From assembly GCF_036250065.1 (NCBI RefSeq), contig NZ_CP109199.1, forward strand, positions 8,124,083 through 8,188,082: a DNA stretch of 64,000 bases. Direction: 5' to 3'. Both the position numbers and the translations under genes were made by a program. A model generated the notes under the pieces. That model was not told the DNA's origin and did not search any database. It saw only the letters and a program-made list of their open reading frames with translations. This DNA comes from Micromonospora sp. NBC_01699. GTDB taxonomy: Bacteria > Actinomycetota > Actinomycetes > Mycobacteriales > Micromonosporaceae. This document shows, piece after piece, positions 49,140-57,958 of this stretch. The first letter of the stretch is position 1. Each line of letters begins with the position of its first letter.

Positions 49140-49697
49140 TCAGCCGGCCAGGCCCCGGTAACGGCCCCGGTGGTACACCATCGGCACGCTCTCCCCGACC
49201 ACCTCGACCACCTCGATGGTGGCCTCCACCAGCAGCGACCAGCCGTACTCGCGCGAGCCGTCCAGCCGGCAGCCCAGCCACGCCCCGGCGTCGGCCGGCA
49301 CCGGCCCGTACCCGGTTCGGGTCCACTCCCCGGTGGCGAAGAGTCCGCCCGGCGCGGGGAAGAGGCCGGCGAACCGGTCGGCGAGCTGCCGGTGGGCCGG
49401 GCCGAGGGTGGCGACCGCGAACCGCCCGGTGACCGACACCGCCGCCCAGAACTCCGACTCCTCGTCCACCAGGCCGAGCAGCCGACCCGGATCGCCGTCC
49501 GCGATCACGGTCGAGGAGACGGTCAGGCCGGCCGGCGGGTTCCGGTCGTCCCCGGTCCCGCCACCGGCGGTCCAGAGGGTCACCGCCGAGGCCAGCCGGC
49601 CGCGCATCCGGCGGACCGGGGACCGGTCGGCGTCCGGGGTGGCGAACGGGTCGGAGTCGTGGATCCGGGCGCCCGGTTCTGGATTCACGTGAAACAC
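49140..49697 (-). CDS. Flavin reductase-like domain protein
   Basis: A 185-residue protein with a flavin reductase-type FMN-binding split-barrel: RRMRGRLASAVTLWTA, GLTVSSTVIADGDPGRLLGLVDEESEFWAAV and RFAVATLGPAHRQLADRFAGLFPAPGG. The C-terminal YGWSLLVEATIEVVEVVGESVPMVYHRGRYRGL is typical. Such enzymes supply reduced flavin to monooxygenases or act in electron transfer. The partner is not seen. GTG 49697 is used. GTG 49688 is also possible. The parS-like site at 49681-49696 overlaps its first codons. It lies 53 bases downstream of the ABC permease gene on the same strand. Confidence 0.8.
   Translation of the reverse strand: MFHVNPEPGARIHDSDPFATPDADRSPVRRMRGRLASAVTLWTAGGGTGDDRNPPAGLTVSSTVIADGDPGRLLGLVDEESEFWAAVSVTGRFAVATLGPAHRQLADRFAGLFPAPGGLFATGEWTRTGYGPVPADAGAWLGCRLDGSREYGWSLLVEATIEVVEVVGESVPMVYHRGRYRGLAG
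49681..49696 (+). promoter_or_regulatory. parS-like site
   Basis: GGATTCACGTGAAACA matches the parS consensus TGTTTCACGTGAAACA at 14 of 16 positions, including the whole CACGTG core and a perfect right half. It overlaps the start codons of the flavin reductase gene, so coding constraint may explain part of the match. It is the best of three candidates in the window. Confidence 0.4.
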
Positions 49698-49749
49698 CCG
49701 CCGCCGTTCGCCGTGGTCCCCTGTCCGCTCACCGGCACATTGTCCCCGG

Positions 49750-51419
49750 TCACCGGCGCGGGGTGATCGCGACCAGTAGTTCCGGCATCCGCCGGTCGAG
49801 CACGCCACCGGCGAGGTGGATGCCGAGGGCGAGCGCGCCGAGGCCGTACGCCAGGCCGACCGGCAGGGCCAGCCAGAGCCACACCCCGCCGAGCAGGGCG
49901 GTGGCCAGCACCATCGGCAACGCGAGCACAGACCCGACCAGCATCGCCAGCAGAACCTGGGCGCTCTTCGCCACCCCGGCGCCACTGTTCATCGCGAACG
50001 GGTTGGTGCTCTCCGGCAGCGCGTACGGGCTCAGGATCGAGACGTACAGGGTGACCGCCAGGCCGCTGCCGTACGCCGCGAAGAGCGACCCGGCCAGTAC
50101 GCCGATCCACTCCGGTTCCCGCAGGAAGAACGCCAGGACGGCGGCGATCACCAACAGCATCGGCCCGACGTAGAGCGTGAACGCGACCACCCGTGCCCGC
50201 AGCTCCAGCCGGCCGGGCACGCCCGCGATCACGTTCGCCGCGTACGCGCTGCCGTCCCAGCCGAACTGGTTCGCCGGGGTGACCGCCGCGACCACGCCGA
50301 CGAACAGCATCGACAGGCTCACCAGCACCGGGGACGCGTCCAACTCGGTCGGCCCGGTGAACAGACCCTGGCTGCCGATGTTCACCGACACCGGGACGAA
50401 GATGCCGACCACGGCGAAGGTGATCAGGCTGGCCCGGCGGCGGGTGTCCCGCCACCAGTAGCGGGCCTCCCGGGCCACCAGCGCGCCGTACCGGTCACGC
50501 GGCAACCAGCCGAGAATCCACGGGAAGAGCTGCGCGCTCGACCCCCTACCGGCGGCCGGCTGAGCCCGCGCCGCCCGGTCGGTGCTGGCCGTGCCGAGCA
50601 TCGCCGCCTCCAGCGAGACCGACCACCAGCGCAGCAACGCGGCGATGGTCCCGGCCGTGATCAGCAACTTCACCGGTACGGCCCAGCCCCGCCCGTCGGC
50701 GACGTCCAGACCCATCGTGTACGGCGCGGCGAGCGGGGTCCAGCTCAGCACCCCGGCGATACCGGCCAACCGATCCCAGTCCGCCCGCCCGACCGCGCTG
50801 AGCACCGCGATCTGCAACGGACCGAGCAGGGCGGCGCAGACCGCGAGCAGGATCGCGGCCAGGTCGCGTACCTTGCGCGACCGGAGCATGTTCGAGAACG
50901 CGCTGGTCACCGCGCGGCTGGCGATGACACAGAGCAGCAGCCCGGCCAGGACGCCCAGCCCGGTGACCAGCCCCGCACCCCAGCCGCCCAGCGCCCAACC
51001 GGTCAGCACCAGACCGCTGGTGGCGAGCAGTGCCGCCGCCGCGGGCACCCCGATCAGCGCGGCGGCGATCAGGCCGGTGAGCAGGGTGCGCCGGGACAGC
51101 GGCAGCAGGGCGAAACGGGCCGGGTCGAGCGTCTCGTCCACCCCGAAGAAGATCAGCGGCAGCAGCAGCCAACCGATCACCAGCAGCGCGCCGACGAAGG
51201 CGGCGGTGATGCCGGCCATCTGCCGGTTGCCGGCCAGACCGGGCAGGGCCAGCAGCAGGAACCCGGACGCCGCGAACCAGCCGCCGATCAGGATGCCGCT
51301 GAGGAAGATGGCGATCCGCCAGCCCTGCCCCCGGAAGCTGTTGGCCATCATCCGCAGCTTGAGCCGGACGAAGTGCCGGGCCGAGACGGGATGTATGCCG
51401 GTCACTCCACCCTCGGCGC

Positions 51420-51429
<10 letters not shown>
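49750..51429 (-). CDS. ABC exporter permease subunit
   Basis: A 559-residue integral membrane protein with at least twelve helices and no ATP-binding site. It overlaps the stop of the upstream ABC ATPase gene by ten bases, so it is the cognate permease. The N-terminal half has SFRGQGWRIAIFLSGILIGGWFAASGFLLLALPGLAG and LLPLIFFGVDETLDPARFALLPLSRRTLLTGL, a layout common in actinobacterial exporters of unknown substrate. A second module starts near residue 320 (YGALVAREARYWWRDTRRRASLI). Export of a lipid, peptide or antibiotic is possible but not shown. Confidence 0.8.
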
Positions 51430-52181
<752 letters not shown>

Positions 52182-52517
52182 CCCTTGACGGTAGTCGCTC
52201 AGAGCGCCGAATCGTGTCCGTGCCGTGCCGATCCGTCACCGTGCCCGCGTACGCGGAAGTCACCCGCCGAGGCCGCTGCCCGGCCGGGGCGAGCCCGATC
52301 CGTCCGGTTGGCGGCCTACAGTCCCGTTCATCGTGACCCCGCACCGGGGCGCTGACCAGCCGCACGATCCGGCGGTCCCCGACTGTCGCACGATTCCTGA
52401 TCTTGAGCCGCAGCATCTCGCCGAGACCGGGCCGCTCGTAGCGGCGTCCGGCCCGCAGCAATGCCGCCACGAGCGTTTCGCCTGGAGTGTTGCGATGGGG
52501 TAGGTCACATCCGTTGC
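52182..52517. other. 336-base gap between the ABC operon and the XRE regulator gene
   Basis: Nothing convincing is seen here apart from the ABC promoter at its left edge. Several short overlapping open frames exist on both strands, but none has a ribosome binding site, a family match or a convincing third-position G+C bias. It may hold regulatory sequence or a decayed gene. Confidence 0.5.
52188..52193 (-). promoter_or_regulatory. -10 element for leaderless ABC transporter transcript
   Basis: TACCGT on the minus strand ends six bases before the ATG at 52181. Confidence 0.4.
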
Positions 52518-53735
52518 CTACCGGTATTCAGCTATACGTGCCCGCGTTTCGATTGACAACGGATCTTTGGCGTACGGCTTCGCCGACAGCATCGCGTCAA
52601 CCCGTTCAAGCCTTTTGTGAATCCACGAGATCCGCCGATCCTCGGGAAGGTCGAGGATCGGATTCAGGGATTCGACTGCCGATTCCAAATCATTGAGCTG
52701 CAATGATGCGGTCGCCGCGTAGATGTGAGCCAACGCCTCGTCGTCCAGGGCCCGATCAGTCGACCCAGCCGCAGCCCACAGGGCGAGCGCCTGCTCGGCG
52801 CCCGCCCGAGCGCGCCTGGCGTCCGCCTCGGTATCGAGCCAGATGAGTGCTGAACCCGAGTAGTAGTGCTGCTTGGCCTGGCTGAACGTGAAGAGGCCGG
52901 GCAGGTCATCCGGCTCATGGGCACGATCACGGGCGAAAACAGCCGCACCCAGTGCGGCACGGGCCGCCGGGCCGCTGCCCATGTTCGCGTGGCACTGCGC
53001 CACCCCGCCCAGTAGCCGGACCCTGGCCGTTCCGCTCGTGGCGTACCGGAGTCCGTCTTCCGCATAGGCGAGCGCACGGGGGAAATCGCTGGAAAAGCGG
53101 GCAATCAGTGACTGGGTACCGCGTACCCACGCGCGAAGCGGATCGGAGCCGGCCGACTTGGCGGCGTGCCATGCCGCCTCCGCGTGGGTCATGGCGCTGC
53201 GAGCATCGTTCAGGTCGAGGGCAGCGTAGGAGATGACTCCCGAAAGATAACCCGCATAGAGAACGGTGTCGGCGAGTTCACCCGGCCGGTTGAGTCGGCC
53301 ACCGTGCAACGCCCCGATTGCCTGGCGACGAAGTGCGCCCGCTCGGTCGAGCATGTCGGCCGGTCGCGACGACAGATACGCGATCGCGAGTTGATGCGTT
53401 TCTGCGGCCAGCCGACCCACCAGGTCCGATGCCGAAATGCCGCACAACAGGTCGGTCAGTTTGGCGGACTCCCGTGCGGCCAGATCGCCCGCATCCGCGG
53501 CGAGGCCAACGAGGTAGCCGTTTGCGGAAAGTGCCTCGTCGAGTACTGCCGCGATATCGGGTGTGGGTGGACGAAGGTCGCGTTCGATCCGGCTCAGGTG
53601 TCCAGGATCGACGTGCGTAAAGCGGGCAAGGGTACGCAGCGTCATGCCGGTGTGCTCCGCGCGGAGGCGACGTACTGCTGCCCCGAACGTCTCGCGCATC
53701 AGATCCCCCAGGCTGTTGCCAGTGTGTTCAGGCAT
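52518..53735 (-). CDS. XRE-family regulator with TPR-like C-terminal domain
   Basis: A 405-residue regulator. The N-terminal helix-turn-helix (MTLRTLARFTHVDPGHLSRIERDLRPPTPDIAAVLDEAL, residues 31-69) is a lambda-repressor-type DNA-binding domain of the kind common in streptomycetes. The rest is helical with repeat-like segments (SAMTHAEAAWHAAKSAG, RALAYAEDGLRYA, GAEQALALWAAAGS, LNDLESAVESLNPIL), consistent with TPR repeats that could bind a peptide or small protein. GGAAGG lies nine bases before the ATG. Codon use is less G+C-extreme than in neighbours, a sign of possible transfer. It is divergent from a five-gene operon of tiny proteins, which it probably controls. Confidence 0.8.
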   Translation of the reverse strand: MPEHTGNSLGDLMRETFGAAVRRLRAEHTGMTLRTLARFTHVDPGHLSRIERDLRPPTPDIAAVLDEALSANGYLVGLAADAGDLAARESAKLTDLLCGISASDLVGRLAAETHQLAIAYLSSRPADMLDRAGALRRQAIGALHGGRLNRPGELADTVLYAGYLSGVISYAALDLNDARSAMTHAEAAWHAAKSAGSDPLRAWVRGTQSLIARFSSDFPRALAYAEDGLRYATSGTARVRLLGGVAQCHANMGSGPAARAALGAAVFARDRAHEPDDLPGLFTFSQAKQHYYSGSALIWLDTEADARRARAGAEQALALWAAAGSTDRALDDEALAHIYAATASLQLNDLESAVESLNPILDLPEDRRISWIHKRLERVDAMLSAKPYAKDPLSIETRARIAEYR

Positions 53736-53738
53736 CAC

Positions 53739-53874
53739 GCGGCACCTTCCGAGCGTATGCCTCGCGACGCCAGAGTGTCATCAGCGGGACCGTTCGGCGT
53801 CAGCGGCAAGTGACCGGACGGAACTGCGGGGCCCGCCCTTGGACCGTTCCGCAATGTCAGAGCGAGGATGCGCG
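53739..53874. other. Divergent promoter region of the regulator and the small-gene operon
   Basis: This 136-base gap holds the ribosome binding sites of both directions (GGAAGG for the regulator, GCGAGGA for the operon). I see no strong dyad or -10 element, so the operator for the XRE protein cannot be placed. Confidence 0.4.
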
Positions 53875-54066
53875 ATGCGACCGCTTGATTCACCCGACCC
53901 GTCGCCGGGCCCTGGCCCGGCGACCAGTTATCCCGACCGATGCGGCGCGTACCGGCCAGCCGACGCCCCACCGGTCCCTAAGCCGCCGCTGGCCCGCAAC
54001 ACGCGGGCCCTGGTCCGGATCCTGTGGAACACCCGCCGCCCGCGCTGGGTGTGGCGGCGGCGATGA
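53875..54066 (+). CDS. Small Pro-rich, Arg/Trp-tailed protein, first gene of a five-gene operon
   Basis: A 63-residue protein I do not recognise. The first half is proline-rich (RPLDSPDPSPGPGPATSYP), and the second half is basic and aromatic (NTRALVRILWNTRRPRWVWRRR), a shape that suggests nucleic-acid or membrane binding. A GCGAGGA ribosome binding site precedes the ATG at 53875. Its stop overlaps the next start (ATGA). It has no signal sequence. It might be a peptide ligand for the divergent TPR-like regulator, but there is no direct evidence. Confidence 0.6.
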   Translation: MRPLDSPDPSPGPGPATSYPDRCGAYRPADAPPVPKPPLARNTRALVRILWNTRRPRWVWRRR

Positions 54067-54278
54067 ACACTCAGCAGCATCCGCTCACCCGAGCCTCCCG
54101 GTACCTGTGGCCGGCACTGCTCGGGATCGCCAGGGTCACCGTCGCCCGGCATGAGCAGGGCGAGGAGTGCGGCCTGTGCCCGTGCTACAAGCCCGGCCGG
54201 TGCAGTCGGTGGCGGTGGGCCCGGCTGATGGTGGTCGACCCGGAGATGTTGGCCGCCGAGCGGCAGGCGGCTCGGTGA
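54063..54278 (+). CDS. Small Cys-rich protein, second gene of the operon
   Basis: A 71-residue protein of unknown function. Its centre has GEECGLCPCYKPGRC, giving a C-x2-C-x-C-x5-C arrangement that could bind zinc or an iron-sulfur cluster, followed by a basic stretch SRWRWARL. The start ATG overlaps the stop of the previous gene by four bases, and the stop overlaps the next start (GTGA), so translation is coupled throughout. I cannot match it to a named family. It could be a metal-binding adapter or a small regulatory protein. Confidence 0.6.
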   Translation: MNTQQHPLTRASRYLWPALLGIARVTVARHEQGEECGLCPCYKPGRCSRWRWARLMVVDPEMLAAERQAAR

Positions 54279-54436
54279 TCCCCATCGACGGCGATGATCC
54301 GCGTACCCACGAGGGGGAACTGGAAGTCTGGGTGTGGGCGCACCGGTTGCCGTGCGTGTTCTCACGTCCGCACCAGGACTGCTTCGGCAACTACGTGCGT
54401 GTCTCCGCGATCGAGCGAGCGGGGGCGGCGTGGTGA
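54275..54436 (+). CDS. Very small protein, third gene of the operon
   Basis: A 53-residue protein (VIPIDGDDPRTHEGELEVWVW at the start) with two cysteines (LPCVFSRPHQDCF). It begins at a GTG that overlaps the stop of the previous gene and ends in a GTGA overlap with the next, too tight a pattern to arise by chance in three of the four junctions. No homologue is recognised. The low length makes it easy to miss in automatic annotation. Confidence 0.55.
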   Translation: MIPIDGDDPRTHEGELEVWVWAHRLPCVFSRPHQDCFGNYVRVSAIERAGAAW

Positions 54437-54663
54437 GCCGCAACGACGAAGCCACAGACCCGGCCACCCTGTTCGCCGCTGCGGATCGGACCTGGCGGCA
54501 GCATCAGCCCGGCGGGAACATGTGGCGGCCGGGCACCTGCTACCAGTGCGAGCCGGACGGGTGCGCCCAGTTGGCGTGGGCGGTCGAGATCCGGTCCAGC
54601 CGGGCTGCCGCGTACCCGATGGTGGAGCGTCAGTCGGCCGCCGATCGAATGACGCCGGTGTGA
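54433..54663 (+). CDS. Small protein with CxxC motif, fourth gene of the operon
   Basis: A 76-residue protein. GTCYQCEPDGCAQLAWAVE has a C-x2-C-x4-C arrangement, again suggesting a metal site, and the N-terminal half has NDEATDPATLFAAADRTWRQHQPGG. The GTG start overlaps the preceding stop by four bases, and the TGA overlaps the next GTG. It is hydrophilic with no signal sequence. I do not recognise the family. The repeated Cys pattern across this operon's members hints that they act together, perhaps on one metal-dependent function. Confidence 0.6.
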   Translation: MSRNDEATDPATLFAAADRTWRQHQPGGNMWRPGTCYQCEPDGCAQLAWAVEIRSSRAAAYPMVERQSAADRMTPV

Positions 54664-54893
54664 CCGAACCGAAGCCGGACCGGTCGGCGTTGACGAAGGT
54701 CACCGTCAATCTGATCCCTCGCGCCCAGGACGCCCTCGAAGCGGCCTGCGCCCGGACCAGCGACACCAAGACCGACACGATCAACCGGGCCCTGGTTGCC
54801 CACAACCTGGTGCTTGAGCTGGTCGAGCACGGTGGCGGGAGCCTGACGGTGCTATTGCCGGACGGCAGCACCGAACGGGTGCACCTGCTGTGA
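54660..54893 (+). CDS. Ribbon-helix-helix-like small protein, last gene of the operon
   Basis: A 77-residue protein. LTKVTVNLIPRAQDALEAACARTSDTKTDTINRALVAHNLVLELVEHGG fits a ribbon-helix-helix DNA-binding fold: a beta strand with VTVNL, then two helices with the TKTDTINRAL turn. It could be an autorepressor or antitoxin-like protein. No toxin gene follows. The GTG start overlaps the upstream stop (GTGA). The last 20 residues (GSLTVLLPDGSTERVHLL) form a beta hairpin that may mediate dimer contacts. It closes the operon, and the next gene lies over 220 bases away. Confidence 0.65.
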   Translation: MTEPKPDRSALTKVTVNLIPRAQDALEAACARTSDTKTDTINRALVAHNLVLELVEHGGGSLTVLLPDGSTERVHLL

Positions 54894-55018
54894 GAACGTG
54901 CAATTCTTCCCTGGCACGCACCGAGGACGAACGGAGCAATCGACAGGTCCGAGGGGCGGTGTCGCCATTCGCTCGCCGGGGCGGGGTTCGGCTTGGAGCG
55001 GTGGGCGTGCCGGAACGG

Positions 55019-55024
55019 TACAAT
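55019..55024 (+). promoter_or_regulatory. -10 element for the GT2 gene
   Basis: TACAAT is close to the consensus -10 and lies 92 bases before the ATG at 55117. TTGGAG at 54993-54998 is a possible but widely spaced -35. The 223-base gap 54894-55116 shows nothing else recognisable. Confidence 0.4.
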
Positions 55025-55116
55025 CCGCCGGGACACGCCCGCATCGGATCCCCCTGACGCAGGCGGTTCGAGTACGACCCCTCGTGCCTCTTCCCCCGTA
55101 CTGATTGCAGGTCTAC

Positions 55117-56139
55117 ATGTCGTCCACACCTGACGTCAGCGTGGTCATCCCCACCCTGTCCCGGCCGGACCTGGTGACCCGCGCCGTACGCGGTGCCTTG
55201 GCGCAGACCGTCGAGAACATCGAGGTCATCGTCGTGGTCGACGGACCGGACGACGAGACCCGCAGCGTGCTCGCCGCGATCACCGACACCCGTCTGCGGG
55301 TGATCGGACTGCCCGAGTCGGGCGGTGCGCCGAACGCCCGCAACACCGGTGTGGCGGCGGCCCGGGCCCCCTGGGTCGCCCTGCTCGACGACGACGACGA
55401 ATGGCTCGCGCACAAGCTCGAAGTCCAGCTCGACCTGGCCAAGAACGCGCGTGTACCGCTGCCGATCGTGGCGAGCCGCCTGATCAACCGCACGCCGCGC
55501 GCCGAGTTTGTCATCCCGCGTCGGCTTCCGTCGGCGGGCGAGCCACTGAGCGAGTACCTCACCGTCCGGCGCGGGCTGTTCCACGGCGACGGCTTCATCC
55601 AGACCTCCACCATCATGGCCCCGACCGAACTGCTGCGCCGGGTGCCGTTCGACCCCAGCGTGCCCCGGATGCAGGAACTCGACTGGACCCTGCGGGCGAC
55701 CAGCCACGACGACGTCGAACTGTTCTTCGCCGACGAGCCCCTGGTCCTCTTCCACCAGGACGAGGACCGGCCCCGGATCACCCTCAGCACGCCCTGGGAG
55801 CGGCAACTGGAGTGGCTCCGGCGCAGCCGCCCGCTGTTCACCCCGCGGGCGTACGCGGCCGTCACGATGAGCGTGGTCAGCTCGATGGCGGCGCCGACCC
55901 GCAGCACCAGGGTCTTCGGGACGCTGCTGCGCGAGGCCCGTCAGCACGGGCGGCCGAGCACGCTCGACTATCTGACGTTTCTCCAGATCTGGCTGATTCC
56001 GCCGCAGCTACGGCACACCGTGCGGGACCGGGTCCTGAAGCGCCGGGGCCACTCGAACGCCGCCGGCCAGCCCACCCCGGCCGACGGCGTCGGCGCGTCC
56101 ACGACCGGGCGTACCGGCGCGGCGGGTCAGCAGCGGTAG
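55117..56139 (+). CDS. Family 2 glycosyltransferase
   Basis: A 340-residue GT-A-fold glycosyltransferase. VSVVIPTLSRPDLVTRAVRGALAQTVENIEVIVVVDGPDD binds the nucleotide sugar. PNARNTGVAAARAPWVALLDDDDEWL has the DDD catalytic-metal motif. QELDWTLRATSH holds the likely base region. The C-terminal 40 residues are low complexity. The sugar and acceptor cannot be predicted. ATG 55117 is used; the TTG at 55105 has no better support. It is followed by two minus-strand GT2 genes with which it converges, suggesting a glycan-assembly locus. Confidence 0.85.
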   Translation: MSSTPDVSVVIPTLSRPDLVTRAVRGALAQTVENIEVIVVVDGPDDETRSVLAAITDTRLRVIGLPESGGAPNARNTGVAAARAPWVALLDDDDEWLAHKLEVQLDLAKNARVPLPIVASRLINRTPRAEFVIPRRLPSAGEPLSEYLTVRRGLFHGDGFIQTSTIMAPTELLRRVPFDPSVPRMQELDWTLRATSHDDVELFFADEPLVLFHQDEDRPRITLSTPWERQLEWLRRSRPLFTPRAYAAVTMSVVSSMAAPTRSTRVFGTLLREARQHGRPSTLDYLTFLQIWLIPPQLRHTVRDRVLKRRGHSNAAGQPTPADGVGASTTGRTGAAGQQR

Positions 56140-56209
56140 CGGCGGGTTGGCGGCAGCGGCCTCGGGCCGAAGCCACGCCGATCGGCAGCCGCGCCGGGCC
56201 CTCATCCCG

Positions 56210-57958
56210 CTACGAGCCGCCGCTGTCGCGGCGGTGCGTGCGTCGCTCGGGGACCCGCAGCAACGCCTTCGCCCGCCGGCCCGCCAGCCAGGCAACCACC
56301 ACGGTTGCCTTGGCCAACGAGCGCACGCCCTCCACCTCGACCATTCCCGGCACCAGACCACCCGAGCGCCGGCTGCCGCCGGACGACAGGCGGGCGACGC
56401 CGGAGGCCAGCTCCCGAGGCTCGAACCCGGTCAGGTCGACCACACCGACCGCCGTGGCGGACACCTGCCGCTGGCCGTACACCGAGGTGACCGCGTCGAC
56501 CGGTGACTCGCCCTCGGCGCGGACCCAGTGTGCACGGCCGAGTGCGGCGGTCCGCCAGAGCAGCACGGCCGGACCCGTCTCGGCTGCCACCCCGGTCGGT
56601 TCCCCCTCGGTCGGTTCCCCCTCGGCGGGTTCCTCCTCGGCCGGATCGACCCGGACCAGGCCGACCTGATGGCGGTCGGCGAGGTCGATCAGGCTCCGCA
56701 GGGTGTCCGGCGCGAGGCCGTACGCGGCCGGCAGTTCGAGCAGGTACGGTGCCGGGAAGGCGGACACCGGCGGCTCGGTGACCAGCCGTACGCGAGGTTC
56801 GCCACGGTAGGTGGCGGCGATCAGCCGCAGGTCGAGTCGCGGGTCGGACAGCACCCGTACCCGTGCGTTGTCGAGCTGGTCCCACGGACCCACCAGGCTG
56901 ACCCGGACGTCGTGCTCGGTGCCACGCAGGACCGAGTCGACCGACGCCCGTACGCGTTCCAGTGGCTCGTCCGCCACCGTCACGACCACCTCGGCCAGCG
57001 GCACCGACCAGGACGTTCCGCCGACCCGACGCCAGTTGCGCGGGTACGGGATGCGGTCGGCCAGGAACGGGCGGTTGTACCGGCTGACCTGTTCCCGGGC
57101 CTGCATCACGTGCGTCGGCCCGAGATGCCAGCTGCGGGCCTGCGGCTCCGGCACGAAGACGGCACCGGCCTGGGCCAGCCGGTAGCCGAACTCGGTGTCC
57201 TCGCCGAGGCGCAGCTCCCGATCGAGGCCACCGGCCGCGTCGTACAGCTCGCGGCGCAGCGCGGCCGTGGCACCAACGTGGATCTTGAAGGCGTGGTGGT
57301 CGGCGGTGCGGAGCTGGTTCGTCTGGTTGACGTACCGCTCGACGTAGGAGTGCGGCTCGCCGGCGCTGCCGCCGAACAGCTCGGCGCTCGCCCCCCGGTC
57401 CGCCATCTCGGCGACCCGCTCCGGCGACGGCCACGCGCCGTGCACCGCCGTGTCGACGAACCGCTTGTAGCCCAGCGTGACCGCGTACGGCAGCACGTGC
57501 TGCCAGCGGGCCTGCGCCGCGACGTGCTCCGGGTAGGCGATCATGTCGGCGTCCAGCCAGTGCAGGATCTCGCCGGAGCTGTGCTCCACCCCCCAGTGCA
57601 GCGCGTTCGCCCGCCCCCAACCGAACTTGTCGGCATCGTCGAGACGGACGAGCTTCGTCCGTTCCGGCCGGATCGGCGGCAGGGTCAACGGCGGTTCGGA
57701 GCCGTCGTCGACGACGATGACCTCAAGCAGGTCGGCCGGGTAGGTCTGCCGGCTCAGCGACGCCAGCGTCAGGTCGAGCGTGGGCTGACACTGGAACGCG
57801 GGAATGACCACGCTCACCGTCATGGTCGGTTGCCAGCCGTCCAGGTCGGGCACGGTCACCGGCGACCAGTCGTTGCGGATGACGCGGGGAGTGCGGCTCA
57901 CCGGCTGTCGGACTCCTCGTACGGGGGAAGGTTCCCGGGGTGGGAAATTGTCAGGCAC
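56210..57958 (-). CDS. Family 2 glycosyltransferase with C-terminal extension
   Basis: A 582-residue protein. The GT-A domain (residues 46-300) has TVSVVIPAFQCQPTLDLTLASLSRQTYPADLLEVIVVDDGSE, HWLDADMIAYPEHV with the metal-binding DAD motif, and ELRLGEDTEFGYRLAQAGAVFVPEP. It starts like a galactosyl- or rhamnosyltransferase but with a ~280-residue C-terminal region of mixed alpha/beta character, partly acidic (EEEPAEGEPTEGEPT). It begins eight bases inside the end of the upstream glycosyltransferase gene, so the two are co-translated. The GTG start is used. Confidence 0.83.
   Translation of the reverse strand: MPDNFPPREPSPVRGVRQPVSRTPRVIRNDWSPVTVPDLDGWQPTMTVSVVIPAFQCQPTLDLTLASLSRQTYPADLLEVIVVDDGSEPPLTLPPIRPERTKLVRLDDADKFGWGRANALHWGVEHSSGEILHWLDADMIAYPEHVAAQARWQHVLPYAVTLGYKRFVDTAVHGAWPSPERVAEMADRGASAELFGGSAGEPHSYVERYVNQTNQLRTADHHAFKIHVGATAALRRELYDAAGGLDRELRLGEDTEFGYRLAQAGAVFVPEPQARSWHLGPTHVMQAREQVSRYNRPFLADRIPYPRNWRRVGGTSWSVPLAEVVVTVADEPLERVRASVDSVLRGTEHDVRVSLVGPWDQLDNARVRVLSDPRLDLRLIAATYRGEPRVRLVTEPPVSAFPAPYLLELPAAYGLAPDTLRSLIDLADRHQVGLVRVDPAEEEPAEGEPTEGEPTGVAAETGPAVLLWRTAALGRAHWVRAEGESPVDAVTSVYGQRQVSATAVGVVDLTGFEPRELASGVARLSSGGSRRSGGLVPGMVEVEGVRSLAKATVVVAWLAGRRAKALLRVPERRTHRRDSGGS

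Noticed and set aside
54660-54893. Toxin-antitoxin pair at the end of the small operon
   Set aside because: The ribbon-helix-helix-like protein could be an antitoxin, but no neighbour resembles a toxin and the gene order does not fit.
55063-55080. GGTTCGAGT sequence resembling a tRNA T-arm
   Set aside because: No acceptor or anticodon stems can be folded around it, so it is not a tRNA.
54362-55129. Minus-strand open frame of 255 codons over the small-gene operon
   Set aside because: It crosses the noncoding gap after the operon and lacks a start signal; the plus-strand frames have four-base coupled junctions and better codon bias.
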